Below, piece after piece: positions 12,601 to 23,470 of a stretch of DNA of 64,000 nucleotides. This DNA comes from Hypomesus transpacificus. Its lineage: Eukaryota; Chordata; Actinopteri; Osmeriformes; Osmeridae. The position numbers and the translations under genes were made by a program. The DNA lies in contig NC_061061.1 in assembly GCF_021917145.1 (NCBI RefSeq), positions 1,692,896 through 1,756,895 of the forward strand, given 5' to 3'. Within the stretch, counting starts at the first letter, position 1. Every line of letters begins with the position of its first letter. Below the pieces are notes generated by a model, which made no database searches, was not told the DNA's origin, and was given only the letters and a program-made list of their open reading frames with translations.

Positions 12601-15600
12601 CCGGCTACATGTGTTTGTGTGACCCTGCGTGTGTGTGTGTGTGAGAGAGTTTTAGCCCACCACTAAGGGAGGGAAAGAGAAGTTATGTAAAAGTATATCA
12701 TGTTATTGTCCACTGTTTAGTAATAACATGTCCACAAAATGTTCAGTGCATGTGTGTGTGTGTGCAGGGTTGCGGGCTCGCTGCGTGGCGGAGCTTAACG
12801 AGGTTTTGGAGGAGGTGGAGACACACATCCGACTCCTGAGTGAGGAGCTGCTGGAACAGCTGGCTCTGAGGGACGAGCTGACTTTCCACAAGGAAGCCAG
12901 CAACACCTTCATCTCTGCCCTCATCGATCTCCAGACCCTCCACAAGGAGCAGCAGAGGAGGAGGAGGAGCCTGCAGGGCCGGCCGGAGCGGCAGCAGGGA
13001 TCAGTAAGAATCCTCCTTAGGATAACCCTGACCCTCTCTCTCAGGATAACCCTGACCCGTCTCTCTCAGGATAACCCTGACCCTCTCTCAGGATAACCCT
13101 GACCCTCTCTCTCAGCATAACCCTGACCCTCTCTCTCAGCATAACCCTGACCCTCTCTCTCAGGATAACCCTGACCCTCTCTCAGGATAACCCTGACCCT
13201 CTCTCTCAGCATAACCCTGACCCTCTCTCTCACGATAACCCTGACCCTCTCTCTCAGGATGACCCTGACCCTCTCTCTCAGGATAACCCTAACCATCTCT
13301 CTCAGGATAGCGATGACACTGTCTCTCAGGATAGAGATGACCCTGTCTCTCAGGATAACCCTGACCCTCTCTCTCAGGATAACCCTGACCCTCTCTCTCA
13401 GGATAACCCTGACCCTCTCTCTGGGATCCAGGGGGAATACCACCTTCCCACGCCATCCAGTAGCTAGCTGTTAGAAGGCGTAGCTGTTAGAAGGCATAGG
13501 TTTTAGAAGGTGTAGCTTTTAGAAAGTGTAGCTTTTAGGAGGCGTAGCATTTAGGAGCTTTAAGTTTTAGGAGGCGTAACTTGCTAAAGCGATCTTTGTG
13601 AGAGGTGGTCATTGTGACAGACATGTGACCTACCACAGTGTGAGATCTCAGTCCTGTTTCATTCTTACCAGGCTACTGTTCTTCAGATGTGTCTCTCTCT
13701 CCTTCTCTCTCTTCTCACATCTCTCTCTGCCCTGCTCCTCTCTGCCCTGCCTCTCTCTGCCCTGCTCCTCTCTGCCCTTCCTCTCTCTGCCCTGCCCCTC
13801 TCTGCCCTGCCTCTCTCTTCCCTGCCCCTCTCTGCCCTGCCTCTCTCTGCCCTGCTCCTCTCTGCCCTTCCTTTCTCTTCTCTGCCTCTCTCTTCTCTGC
13901 CTCTCTCTCTGCCCTGCCTCTCTCTTCCCTGCCTCTCTCTTCTCTGCCTCTCTCTTCTCTGCCTCTCTCTCTGCCCTGCCTCTCTCTTCCCTGCCTCTCT
14001 CTTCTCTGCCTCTCTCTTCTCTGCCTCTCTCTCTGTCCTGCCTCTCTCTTCCCTGCCTCTCTCTTCTCTGCCTCTCTCTTCTCTGCCTCTCTCTCTGCCC
14101 TGCCTCTCTCTTCCCTGCCTCTCTCTTTTCTGCCTCTCTCTCCGCCCTGCCTCTCTCTTCCCTGCCTCTCTCTTTAGCGATTCAGCATGAAGGGGCTCTC
14201 CTCTGCCATTCAAAATGGCTTCCGACACACCTTCAGGACCGGGGCCAGGGACGGACAGGTGCTTCCTCCTCTCTCTGTCTTCCATCCCTCCTCCTCTCTC
14301 TGCCTTCCATCCCTCCTCCTCTCTCTGCCTTTCATCCCTCCTCCTCTTTCTGTCTTCCATCCCTCCTCTCTCTGCCTTCCATCCCTCCTATCTCTGTCTT
14401 CCATCCCTCCTCCTCTCTCTGTCTTCCATCCCTCCTCCTCTCTCTGCCTTCCATCCCTCCTTCTCTTTCTGTCTTCCATCCCTCCTCCTCTCTCTGTCTT
14501 CCATCCCTCCTCTTCTCTCTGTCTTCCATCCCTCCTCTCTCTCTGTACCTTCCATTCCTCCTTCTCAACATCCCACTTCCTCTAACCTAAGCTCCTATGA
14601 TCACTTCCTACCCCATGATCACTTCCTTTCCCATGATCACTTCCTCACCCATAAACACTTCCTCTAACTAGTGTTATCACAAAAACTGGTACTCCGGTAC
14701 CAAATCAGTACTCAAACAAACAAAAACGTTACAATACCACAAGTTATGACAGTACTAGAAATGTCACCAGAAGTCGCTAGTGGCTCTCTAAATAGTCACT
14801 AAAAGTCACTCGATTTGTTGCCAGATTAAATTTTTTTGTCACGAGGGAAGGTGAAATGTCGTAAAATTGGCAACGCTGGCTCCTCTAAAAGTTGTCGACA
14901 AGAAAAGTGGAAGAGTCACGTATGGAAATACTTTAGGTGTGAGACAGATGACTGAGAACATCGTCGATCACCAGAAACCAATTTGCAAACATCACCGTTC
15001 TGTCCTTTATGGTTTGCAGCATACTGCAAATGCAATACCTAATACTGGGGAATATGAAAGGAGAAAACAGGGTTAACACATTTTTACAGAAGCTTTTAGA
15101 CTACATAGTTTGCAGAAAGTTGTGTTTTGGAGTTTGGGATGTATACCATATTTTTACCATATTTATACCAGACTATAAGTTGCTCAGTCAAAAAATGAAA
15201 AAATGAAAAAAGAGGAAGAAAACATAGTCACAGTGGACTATAAGTCGCATTTATTTAGAAATGTATTTCAAAAATTGAAGACCAAGAACAGACATTTAAT
15301 CTGGAAAGGCAAGTTATTCAACTACAGCATTTAGATATTGTAGGTGACTGTCACTGTCAACAAATGAGAGTTGTTCAATAACCTATTTTAATTTTTGTCT
15401 TTGGTATCGAAAATGGTATTGAGTACCGTAAAATGTCACTGGTATTGGTATGTACTACCGAAATGTTGGTACTGTGACAACACTACCTCTAACACAATCA
15501 CTTCCTCTAACATAATCTCTTCCTGTCCCATGCTCACTTCTTGGGAGAGACCCCTCCCCGCACAGCAGCTTCTCAAAGGGACAGGGCCTCCACAGAGAAC

Positions 15601-18600
15601 CACCTACTGTCATCCTCCCTATTCCATCTGATATCCTAACACTCCATTCTGTAGTCCGTTGTGTGAGTGACTATGTTCTATCCTGTTATGTGTGGATGGT
15701 CAGTACCTGACCACAGTCATCCCCTACGAGAAGAAGCCTGGACCTCCGTCGGTGGAAGACCTTCAGATCCTCACTAAGAGTCAGTGTCTCTTACACACTA
15801 CTAACTTCACTACATATCACCAGTATCACTACAGTTACGGGGCATTCATACCAACAGCAACGCAAAACAAGGATCTTATGCCATGCAACGCTGTGCTAGC
15901 ATTAAATTAAATCTTGTGGGTTGACAAAGTTGAAAGCTACGTAAAGCTAACTAGCTAGCTAGTCATGTTCGTAAGTTATTTACGTCCTTGTTTGCATTGT
16001 CTGTCTTTCAAACACCAGTCGAAAGTTTTATATTACATTAGCCAGTTACTATGCTTTGGTTTAAATGTCGGTAATCATCAGTGTTGGGAATGTTACCAAA
16101 AATTAGTAATTAGTTACAGTTACTAGTTACTTAATTCAGAAGTAACTGCAAATGGGAGATTGCAGTTTTAGAAAAGGACCCCCTTTTCTAAAACTGTTAC
16201 TACAAATATTTGATATGGTTTCATCAATAAAAACAATTAGAAACTAAATAGTTTAATAATAAACCGTCATTCTTCCGCTACTACAAAGTTCCTACATAAA
16301 GCGTTGCCACGCAACAGCCAGATGGACATCTTTGCCGTCTTTTTCAATTTAAAATATTCGATGCGCAGTAATATGGAATGTTAAAGAATGTTATGAGGAG
16401 AACCTGTGAGGTTATGCTGGATTTTACAACGGCATGGAATGCGATATAGCCAATCACAATGAAGGATGGTAACAACCAGTTTTAGAATATCAAATTAACG
16501 CACACGGATCGTTATCATATTTTAGTGTTGCAGTGGAACAGTGTGGGACACGAGAACTGTAAAATGTTATATCATTGTATGTTGCTAATTAGTTGATTGA
16601 AGGCAACAGACTCAACTGTTGACATAGGTTGCATGTCTTGACAACATACCTGGGGGATCAGTCTGTTTAGTTCTGCCTGGCTTAGAGACTGGAAATACTT
16701 CTGTTTAAAATCAAGCCTCGGCTGTTTGGATGAAGTGACTCCGACTGCTTGATCAGCGGAGCTAGCACTGGGTTCTTTCACGATTAGCTTTGTAGAAGCG
16801 TGTTGTTTTACTAGGTGCTTGTGAAGATTATAATTACTATTCTTTGTAGTGGATAAAGTTCTCGCACCTGCACACAAACTACAACTAACCAGTATATTTT
16901 TATCCTTGATCTGGACAAGGGAAAAATAATGTCGATATTTCCATGACAAAAAGCTTGCACGGTTACTTTGTAACTCGTTATTCCCAACACTGGTAATCAT
17001 ACAAACCCATTATATACAGTAGCACTCAAACAGTTGGAGACCACAAGAACATGTACGTCATTTGTTTCTATATGGTGTCTGTTGATAGGTTTACATGCCC
17101 CAGTGCCACTAAAAAGTTGAACATTTGTCCACTTTCATTTACGCCCTTCAACGCTTGAATCCGACCAGCCGCTCCTCAATGCCCCTCAGTTCCTCCCCCA
17201 GCGACCTGTGGTTCCTCCCCCAGCGACCTGTGGCTCCTCCCCCAGCATCCTATGGCTCCTTCCAAATGCATTTGGGCTCCTCCCCCAACACCCCTTGCCT
17301 CCCCCCTCAGCGCACGTTTTCATGCCTCGCTGCATCACATTGCTGTGAACGCTCCGTTACTGAGGTTGCTGTTGCTGTTTTTACTGTGTCATAAATCCCT
17401 CGTGTTTTGGGTGTTGTAGTTCTACAAGCCATGAAGGATGACAGTGACAAGGTGCCCAGCCTGCTGACGGACTACATTCTGAAAGGTGAATATGAACTAC
17501 ATTTGATGTTAGTCCAGGAACACAATTACTCTTATTGAGGGACTTGTTGCTCTTGTTGGTTTGTTGTAACTGATTTAACTTATTGTACTCGCTGTGAATT
17601 ATATTATTGTTGCTTGCTTTTCTACAGGTATACTCTTGCACTTTTTGAGGTTCATGTTGTTTAATTGGAACTTGTTTAACTGCATGCTCTTATGGTTCTT
17701 CCCTTTGGCACTTATTTGGTTTCCAAAATGTATGCTTCATGTTTTGGTTGTCCTATCATCTTGTCATTATGATCAGTGACCTATGCACTTTTGTAAAGCT
17801 CTCTCTTGAAAGTCGCTTTGGATAAAAACTGTCTGCTAAATGAATACATGTAAATGTAAATTTCCCAGTGGTACAGCACTACAGAATATAGAGGCAGAGC
17901 GTATTTTTCTGGAATAAAAGCTGTAGTAGGTGTAGTTGGGGTGAGGGGTGGGGGAGGGGTGGGGATTGGGTGGGGTAGGGGGGTGGCGTGGAGGGGTAGG
18001 GTAGGGGTGTTGGGGGGTTAGTAGTGTTGGTCTTCCTAGTGGTGTTAATGTGATATGGTGATATGGTGATAATGGTGATAATGTCACAAAGAGAACGATC
18101 ACCCTTTACTCGACTCAGGAAACAGACTACAAAGCCACGAGTAGTGCTCTACACTGACCTGTCCTCATGTACACACACCTGGTGTTTGTGTCATGATGCT
18201 ATCATGAGTAGTGCTCTACACTGACCTGTCCTCACGTAGACACACCTGGTGTTTGTGTCATGATGCTATCATGAGTGGTGCTCTACACTGACCTGTCCTC
18301 ATGTACACACAGGTAGAAATGTCTAGATGTCTCGTAGAAATGTTCATGACTCGAAATGCGTGAGTCCTCTATGGGTCTGTGTTGAGATGTGTTCTGCACC
18401 GCAGTATTGTCCTCTGCTCTGTCCCACCAACGATCGGCCATCTTGACCTCTCTGCGTCTGTTTCCCACAGTCCTTTGCCCTTGACCTCTCTGCCTCTGTT
18501 TCCCACAGTGCTTTGCCCTTGACCTCTCTGCCTCTGTTTCCCACAGTGCTTTGCCCTTGACCTCTCTGCCTCTGTTTCCCACAGTGCTTTGCCCTTGACC

Positions 18601-18639
18601 TCTCTGCCTCTGTTTCCCACAGTGCTTTGCCCAACGTAA
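8579..18639 (+). CDS. fez2: Fasciculation and elongation protein zeta 2 (FEZ family), 9 coding exons
   Basis: Exons: 8579-8862, 9272-9380, 9779-9982, 12233-12362, 12768-13003, 14178-14258, 15704-15779, 17420-17485 and 18623-18639. All are GT-AG and phase-compatible, totalling 1,203 bp (400 aa). FEZ2-type sequence is clear: EIWNALTANYGNVM plus SHTRTLH in exon 2, DLHSIIVSCFSDEPVLTAEQ in exon 3, EEIEEMLQDSPD in exon 4, a coiled coil (about residues 245-305) in exon 5, RFSMKGLSSAIQNGFRHTF in exon 6, YLTTVIPYEKK in exon 7, and C terminus LLTDYILKVLCPT. The tandem ATGs at 8579/8582 give the family MAA-like start; the frame is open 39 codons further upstream but unconserved. FEZ proteins are kinesin-1 adaptors in axonal transport and autophagy. 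Unusual: exon 3 starts inside an 18-bp in-frame array (about 36 unconserved Gly/Cys/Gln-rich residues), and the terminal acceptor is amplified fivefold. Exon 3's 5' edge is the least certain boundary. Confidence 0.95.
9392..9765. repeat. (CT)n-rich polypyrimidine array before fez2 exon 3
   Basis: About 370 bp of nearly uninterrupted pyrimidines on the plus strand. It starts ~12 bp after the exon 2 donor and runs to ~14 bp before the exon 3 acceptor, so it forms most of intron 2. Confidence 0.95.
9779..9886 (+). repeat. 18-bp minisatellite forming the 5' part of fez2 exon 3
   Basis: Six units of the type AGGGGGTGTGGAGGTCAG. Most units end in CAG, at phase 0 relative to the downstream conserved FEZ2 coding sequence. 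The first five CAGs are therefore possible in-frame acceptors besides 9776-9778. Translates as a six-residue RGCGGQ-like repeat. Confidence 0.85.
10458..11060. mobile_element. Dispersed fish repeat (family D), copy 1, in fez2 intron 3
   Basis: Starts at ACATTTATTCATTTAGCAGA (about 10467), a widespread teleost SINE/LINE tail motif. It continues with sequence shared with 42900-43215 and, inverted, with 17600-17866 (for example AGTGCCAAAGGGAAGAACCA). This is the longest of the three copies; the extra part to ~11057 has no matching segment elsewhere in the window. Confidence 0.75.
11061..11960. other. fez2 intron 3, no feature recognised
   Basis: Unique-looking sequence. The short ORFs on both strands around 11368-11820 show no domain. 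Could be part of a larger unrecognised transposon together with 10458-11060. Confidence 0.4.
12418..12612 (-). mobile_element. tRNA-derived SINE, minus orientation (family A)
   Basis: Read on the minus strand it has an A box (TGGCGTAGTTGGTAGTGG) followed ~30 bp later by a B box (GAGTTCGACTCCC), i.e. an internal Pol III promoter. A unique tail ends TTGCAAGACCACGTCTGTTA. Related copies: 6431-6550 and 7529-7632. Lies in fez2 intron 4. Confidence 0.85.
13008..13425 (+). repeat. 24-bp minisatellite starting at the fez2 exon 5 donor
   Basis: About 17 copies of GATAACCCTGACCCTCTCTC plus TCAG (some units are 2-4 bp shorter). The array begins within ~10 bp of the exon 5 donor (13004). Each unit carries a pyrimidine tract plus CAG, a potential cryptic acceptor. 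Confidence 0.93.
13690..14174 (+). repeat. Polypyrimidine minisatellite running into the fez2 exon 6 acceptor
   Basis: Repeated CTCTCTCTGCCCTGC / CTCTCTCTTCCCTGC units (15-19 bp) for ~480 bp, ending directly in the acceptor TCTTTAG at 14177. It is effectively an amplified polypyrimidine tract. Long ORFs on both strands are artefacts. Confidence 0.95.
14262..14560 (+). repeat. ~26-bp pyrimidine minisatellite starting at the fez2 exon 6 donor
   Basis: Units of the type CTGTCTTCCATCCCTCCTCC plus TCTCT, about 11 copies, starting within 5-10 bp of the donor at 14259. Confidence 0.93.
14669..15485. mobile_element. Non-autonomous hAT-type element in fez2 intron 6
   Basis: Ends are inverted copies of TAGTGTTRTCAC. 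They are flanked by identical 8-bp duplications CCTCTAAC at 14661-14668 and 15486-15493. The 817-bp interior has no convincing transposase; the plus-strand ORF at 14867-15076 may be a decayed BED-finger remnant. Some caution: the flanking sequence is itself locally repetitive (CACTTCCTCTAAC). Confidence 0.8.
16079..16992 (-). mobile_element. hAT element with BED-finger transposase fragment, in fez2 intron 7
   Basis: Terminal inverted repeats CAGTGTTGGGAA, flanked by a perfect 8-bp target-site duplication GTAATCAT (16071-16078 and 16993-17000). The minus strand retains the N-terminal part of a hAT transposase (see next entry). At 914 bp it is an internal deletion derivative. Confidence 0.92.
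16155..16490. repeat. ~330-bp cassette shared with 33150-33485
   Basis: Begins near a palindromic TTTTAGAAAAGG hairpin, runs through ATATTTGATATGGTTTCATC and TGTTATGAGGA, and ends at AACAACCAGTTTTAGAATA. Near-identical sequence lies inside a different hAT-like element in fhl3. Confidence 0.85.
16572..17000 (-). pseudogene. hAT transposase N-terminal fragment (BED zinc finger)
   Basis: A 142-aa frame. Residues about 38-68 contain CSLCAGARTLS...NLHKHLVKQH, the C-x2-C...H-x4-H pattern of a BED-type zinc finger. It is followed by a KQPRLDF motif common after the finger in fish ZBED-like hAT proteins. The dimerisation and DDE catalytic core are absent, so this is a relic, not a functional protein. 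The listed first ATG lies in the duplication/TIR and is not a real start. Confidence 0.8.
17600..17866 (-). mobile_element. Dispersed fish repeat (family D), copy 2, inverted
   Basis: Reverse complement of the 10458 and 42900 copies: contains TGGTTCTTCCCTTTGGCACT and ends TCTGCTAAATGAATACATGT. In fez2 intron 8. Confidence 0.8.
17935..18025. repeat. G-rich simple repeat
   Basis: GGGGTGGGGATTGGGTGGGG-type sequence, G-quadruplex capable on the plus strand, in fez2 intron 8. Confidence 0.7.
18139..18313. repeat. 67-bp tandem repeat, ~2.6 copies
   Basis: Unit starts GAGTAGTGCTCTACACTGAC at 18139, 18206 and 18273. In the last fez2 intron. Confidence 0.9.
18433..18632 (+). repeat. 38-bp array made of the fez2 terminal-exon splice acceptor
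   Basis: Five acceptors with CAG ending at 18470, 18508, 18546, 18584 and 18622, exactly 38 bp apart. Each unit is CCTCTGTTTCCCACAG followed by TGCTTTGCCC, i.e. pyrimidine tract, acceptor and first coding bases of the last exon. Only the last copy encodes the conserved ending VLCPT-stop. The four upstream copies would end VLCP-stop (CCT TGA). Confidence 0.95.
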
Positions 18640-19413
18640 CCACAGAGCTCTGAAGATGCAGACGCACGATGACAGCAACACTGTGTTGTAACTGTCAGCA
18701 TTATGTACTCTTCACGGATTCGCCTCTGTAATGTTTTTATGTATGTATTTATCATAACAATATCATATAAAGTACTTACTGCAAAAGGTATATCATTTAA
18801 AGTACTTACTAAAAAAGGTCTATCATATAAAGTATTACATATTCATATGATGACAGTAAGAGGTGTTGATGTTCTTATAGCCTTGACCAGGAATTACGAG
18901 AATATGACTTAGTGTGATAGTTTAAGGGTTGTTGTGTTGTGAAATTGTAATTATCAGAGAGCTTAGAGTAGACTTTAAATAGACTTTATAGAAGTACATT
19001 CAACTAACAGAACAGTAACATGACTGTAGTGAACTCAGTTTCCCATGAGGCCTTGCAGCACTGTGTTCCCAGAGAAGCTGCATCCCAACAGCAGCACCAT
19101 GACCACACAGGTCAAGGGTTCACAGAGGTCAAGGGTCAGAACTGTAACCAAGCACTGATTAATACTAACTATGCATTTAAATGAAGGAAGAACAAGGAGC
19201 TTCAGACGAGGTGTGTGAGGCTGGACAGCAGCCAGGCGAGCCCCCGCCGCCCCCGTCTGGAACGCAGTATTTATATCACTAGGAATCAAGCTGCTTTTAT
19301 CTTTGCCTGAATCTTTTGTACATCGTAAATTATTTTTTTCAATGGAATATTATACCGAGCTACTTATCTGACACATCGTTCATGTGTTTTGTAAATATTT
19401 AATTTTAAATAAA
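18640..19413 (+). other. fez2 3' UTR with polyadenylation signal at 19408-19413
   Basis: Sequence after the stop contains three ~28-bp ATCATATAAAGTACTTACT-like copies (18747-18840). It ends with AATAAA at 19408-19413 followed by a T/G-rich stretch, a conventional polyadenylation site giving a ~770-nt 3' UTR. Confidence 0.65.
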
Positions 19414-19611
19414 CTGAAAGCTTACATTGAACTTTGTCTGTCCTCTCATTAGTTTTCCAGTGATGTCATCAGTGATGTCTTCTCCTGTTGGCAAACTCAA
19501 ACCCTCACTGTAAACAGGAAAGAGGAAGATGTGGGGAATCATGAGTTATATAACTCTGTGAGACATTTCCTCGACTTGCGTGGTAGTATTCTGGAAAGAG
19601 AATGTTGTGTT

Positions 19612-19715
19612 GCTGGGAGCCATGATCTAAAGAGCATACAGGGAGCTCCTGCCTGTCCTGGTGGCTGGGAGCCATGATCTAAAGAGCATACAGGGAGCTC
19701 CTGCCTGTCCTGGTG
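19612..19715. repeat. 52-bp direct duplication
   Basis: Two adjacent identical copies starting GCTGGGAGCCATGATCTAAA, between fez2 and clec3b. Confidence 0.95.
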
Positions 19716-19919
19716 GCCTGGAGAGGAGCCTCTCATAGCAGCTGCTGGTCACTCTCCACCCTGAAGGGGCTTATCTACTTAAACAACAAAACTGTGTTCT
19801 TCTTCCACACAGCAGCAGAGTACAGTATCTGATTGTTGGAGAAGAAGGGATGGCTGTGAGTCAGTACAGCTGAAGACCACAGGAGATAAACACAATAACC
19901 AGATTACTGATATATGTTC

Positions 19920-20775
19920 ACACCCCACCAATAACACACTCCATAACACAGTTCATAACAGTTTATAAAACACTCCATAAAACACTCCATAACACAGTTC
20001 ATAACATAGTTCATAACACAGTTCATAACAAAGTTAATAGCACACTCCATAACACAGTTCATAACACACTCCATAACACAGTTCATAACACAGTTCAAAA
20101 CGCACTCCATAACATAGTTCATTATACAGTTCATAACACATTTCATAACACACTGCACAACACAGTTCATAACATTCGGTTCATAACATTCGGTTCATAA
20201 CACACTCCGTAACATAGTTCATAACATAGTTCATAACACACTCCATAACACAGTTCATAACACACTCCATAACACAGTTCATAACATTCGGTTCATAACA
20301 CGGTTCATAACACAGTTTATAACACAGTTCATAACACTCCATAACACACTCCATAACACAGTTCATAACACACTCCATAACACAGTTCAGAACACAGTTC
20401 AGAACACACTCCAAAACACAGTTCATAACACAGTTCATAACGCACTCCATAACATAGTTCATTACACAGTTCATAACACTCAATAACACACTCCATAACA
20501 CAGTTCATAACATTCGGTTCATAACAAACTCCATAACACAGTTCATAACAGTTCATAACACACTCCATAACACAGTTCATAACACACTCCATAACACAGT
20601 TCATAACATTAATTCATAACACGGTTCATAACACAGTTTATAACACGGTTCCTAACACAGTTTAAAACACACTCCATAACACAGTTCATAACATTCAGTT
20701 CATAACATTCAGTTCATAACACGGTTCATAACACAGTCTATAACACAATTCACAACATGGTTCGTAACATTTGGT
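19920..20775. repeat. AT-rich minisatellite of CATAACACAGTT units
   Basis: Variable 12-20-bp units (CACAGTTCATAACACACTCC, GTTCATAACATTCG) for ~850 bp. The minus-strand ORFs reading MNCVMECV-like repeats are artefacts. Confidence 0.93.
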
Positions 20776-21178
20776 TCAAGAGGAAGGTCTCGTCATGTTT
20801 GGGCAGAGAGAAGCCAGATTCTGGTTCTGGAGAGTTCCGTCTCATTAGCGTACAGGGCCGATAGGCGGAGCCTATGGTGCATTCATTAAAATGTTTTCAG
20901 TGGGCCAGTGGGCCAGGCCACTGCAGAAACCTTGTTCGAATGTATCTCCTCCCCCACTGGTAAATATTATTGTTGCTCAAATACTGACTTTCCTGAGGGA
21001 TCTGACTCAGAGTATAACTAACACACACACATTCACTTACACACACACTTCAGCCCCACTTTGAAATACGCCTGGATTGACAGGACAAGTTCAGTTGCTA
21101 TATTGAGGTATCGTTGTCAACCGTCTTGGGGGAAAAGACGGAAGGTTACCGCATGTGAAAGTATAGCTTTGTGGGCCA

Positions 21179-22257
21179 ATGATGAACAACAGAGTCGTGC
21201 GCGTGTTGTGCCTTCTTCTTCTGGCACATTCCGCCTTCCAGCAAACCAGCGAAAACACGTCCAGCTTGAGGAAGAAGAACGAAAACAGAGGTGTGTAATC
21301 GGGGGTCCGGGGGTGTTTAACACATCAGTGGCCAGGAGGCATTCCTCTGCACGAGGATCAGTAGACTGATAACTGCTGCAGTTTTGACAAAAAACAAACA
21401 ATTAGTGTTTGTTGATCCGTTGTTCTCTGTGTTCAGACGCCAGCAATGCTGCCATCGAGGAGCTAAAGAAGCAGATAGAAGACATTGTCCTCGACCTGAA
21501 CCTGCTGAAAGAACAGCAAGCTTTACAAACAGGTCAAAACTTAATGTGTTATGTAAATAGCGAGTCATGTGAGGTTTTTTGTTGAGTCCCGATGAGAACA
21601 TGGCGGGAAGCTTGAAGGATGTTTCACATTAGTCATGGAAAACTGAGTGTGAAGAACGAGTTGAAGGCACACATTATATAATCTAAGAGTCTGACGCCAA
21701 TGACTGTAATGTAACAGTAATATAACTTTAGAGTTTATCATTGTTTGCAACTAATTCTATTAGTAAATAAAATAAGTAAATAGCCTCCCATTAAATTAAA
21801 CGTGAACCATAAAACCACACACCATAAATAAACATATACAAATCCTGTCCCCCTAGTTTGCCTGAAAGGAACCAAGGTCCTTGGTAAGTGTTTCCTGGCA
21901 GATCCAGTGAAGAAGACGCACCACGCTGCTAGCGATGACTGCATCGCTAAGGGCGGGACCCTGAGTGCCCCGCTGAGCGGAGAGGAGAACGACCAGCTGA
22001 GCGACTACGTCCGCCGCAGAATCGGCCCCAACCAGCACGTCTGGCTGGGAGTCAACGACATGGTAACGGAGGGCGACTGGGTGGACCAGTCTGGCAGCGC
22101 GCTGCGCTTCAAGAACTGGGAGACGGAGATCACCCTGCAGCCGGACGGGGGGCGCAGCCAGGACTGCGCCATCCTCTCCGTCTCCGCCAACGGGAAGTGG
22201 TTTGACGAGAGCTGCCGCGGCGAGAGGGCCTCTGTCTGCGAGTTCAACATCGTCTAG
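21179..22257 (+). CDS. clec3b: Tetranectin (C-type lectin domain family 3 member B), 3 exons
   Basis: Exons 21179-21290, 21437-21532 and 21857-22257, GT-AG with matching phases, total 609 bp = 202 aa, the same length as human tetranectin. Residues 1 to ~21 are a secretory signal (RVVRVLCLLLLAHSAF). Exon 2 encodes the trimerising coiled coil ending LLKEQQALQT. Exon 3 is the C-type lectin domain: VCLKGTKV, WLGVNDM, NWETEITLQPDGG (calcium/kringle-binding loop) and GKWFDESC. NWETEI favours CLEC3B over CLEC3A. Tetranectin is a secreted homotrimer that binds plasminogen kringle 4. ATG 21182 is an alternative start one codon downstream. Identity is secure; which teleost paralog it is cannot be told. 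Confidence 0.95.
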
Positions 22258-22577
22258 ACGCTTCCCAGACGGGCCGACACCCTGAGGTGCAGTCAGGCTG
22301 AGTGGCAGACAGGAGGACCCATCAGCTTGCTGTCATTGTGCTTATCCTGTATCCTGCTCACCATTACAGTTTCTGCTATCTGCTGTATCATGCAGAGACA
22401 AGACCAGGTTGTGGAGTAGGATGTGTCTGAAAGTCTGGAGAGTTTAAGTTATGATATCTGTATGATCTAACAACACCCTGCTGTCAGATCAGTGAGTCGT
22501 GAGGACAACTAATGTTCTTGTGTATTCTTAAACTTCTGGCCTGACATCATGTACCCTCTTCTGATGAATGAAATAAA
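22258..22577 (+). other. clec3b 3' UTR, polyadenylation signal AATAAA at 22572-22577
   Basis: AT-rich sequence without a reading frame, ending in GAAATAAAACC shortly before the next repeat region. Confidence 0.75.
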
Positions 22578-22749
22578 ACCTTTAAATGCCATTAATCAGC
22601 TTTTCTTATGAATGGCGGCCCTCGATTATCTGTGGGCCCCTGATTGTCAACACAACACTATTGAGACACAACAACACAGCTACAACACAGCTACAACACA
22701 GCTACAACAGTCAACAGAGATACTTCATCCATCTGAATCAGTAATCAGG

Positions 22750-23470
22750 CAAGCAGCACCAGCCCTGCAGAGTCTAGCCCTGCAGAGTCTAGCCCTGCAG
22801 AGTCCAGCCCTGCAGAGTCCAGCCCTGCAGACCAGCCCTGCAGAGTCCAGCCCTGCAGAGTCCAGCCCTGCAGAGTCCAGCCCTGCAGACCAGCCCTGCA
22901 AAGACCAGCCCAGCAGAGACCAGCCCTGCAGAGTCCAGCCCTGCAGACACCAGCCCTGCAGAGACCAGCCCAGTCCAGCCCAGAGATCAGCCCTGTAGAG
23001 ATCAGCCCTGTAGAGACCAGCCCAGAGACCAGTCTGGAGACCAGCCCAGTCCAGCACTGCAGAGACCAGCCCTGTAGAGACCAGCCCTGTAGAGACCAAC
23101 CCTGTAGAGACCAGCCCAGTCCAGCCCAGAGACCATCCCTGCAGAGACCAGCCCAGAGTGCAGCCCTACAGAGACCAGCCCAGAGACCAGCCCAGAGCTG
23201 CCCTGCAGAGTCTAGTCCTGCAGAGACCAGCCCAGAGACCAGCCCAGCCCAGAGACCAGTCTGGAGACCAGCCCAGTCCTTCCCTGCAGAGTCCAGTCCT
23301 GCAGAGACCAGCCCAGAGACCAGCCCAGCCCAGAGACCAGTCTGGAGACCAGCCCAGTCCTGCCCTGCAGAGTGCAGCCCTACAGAGACCAGCCCAGAGA
23401 CCAGCCCAGAGACCAGCCCAGCCCAGAGACCAGTCTGGAGACCAGCCCAGTCCTGCCCTGCAGAGTCCAG
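22750..23470. repeat. CAGCCCTGCAGAGTC minisatellite
   Basis: Variable 10-20-bp units (AGCCCTGCAGAGTCC, CAGAGACCAGCCCAGAGACC) with a 72-78-bp higher-order pattern from ~23210 to 23465. The long ORFs on both strands are artefacts. Confidence 0.93.

Noticed and set aside
19904-20604. Minus-strand Cys/Met/Val-rich ORFs resembling cysteine-rich peptides
   Set aside because: Low-complexity CATAACACAGTT array; no signal peptide or stable cysteine frame.
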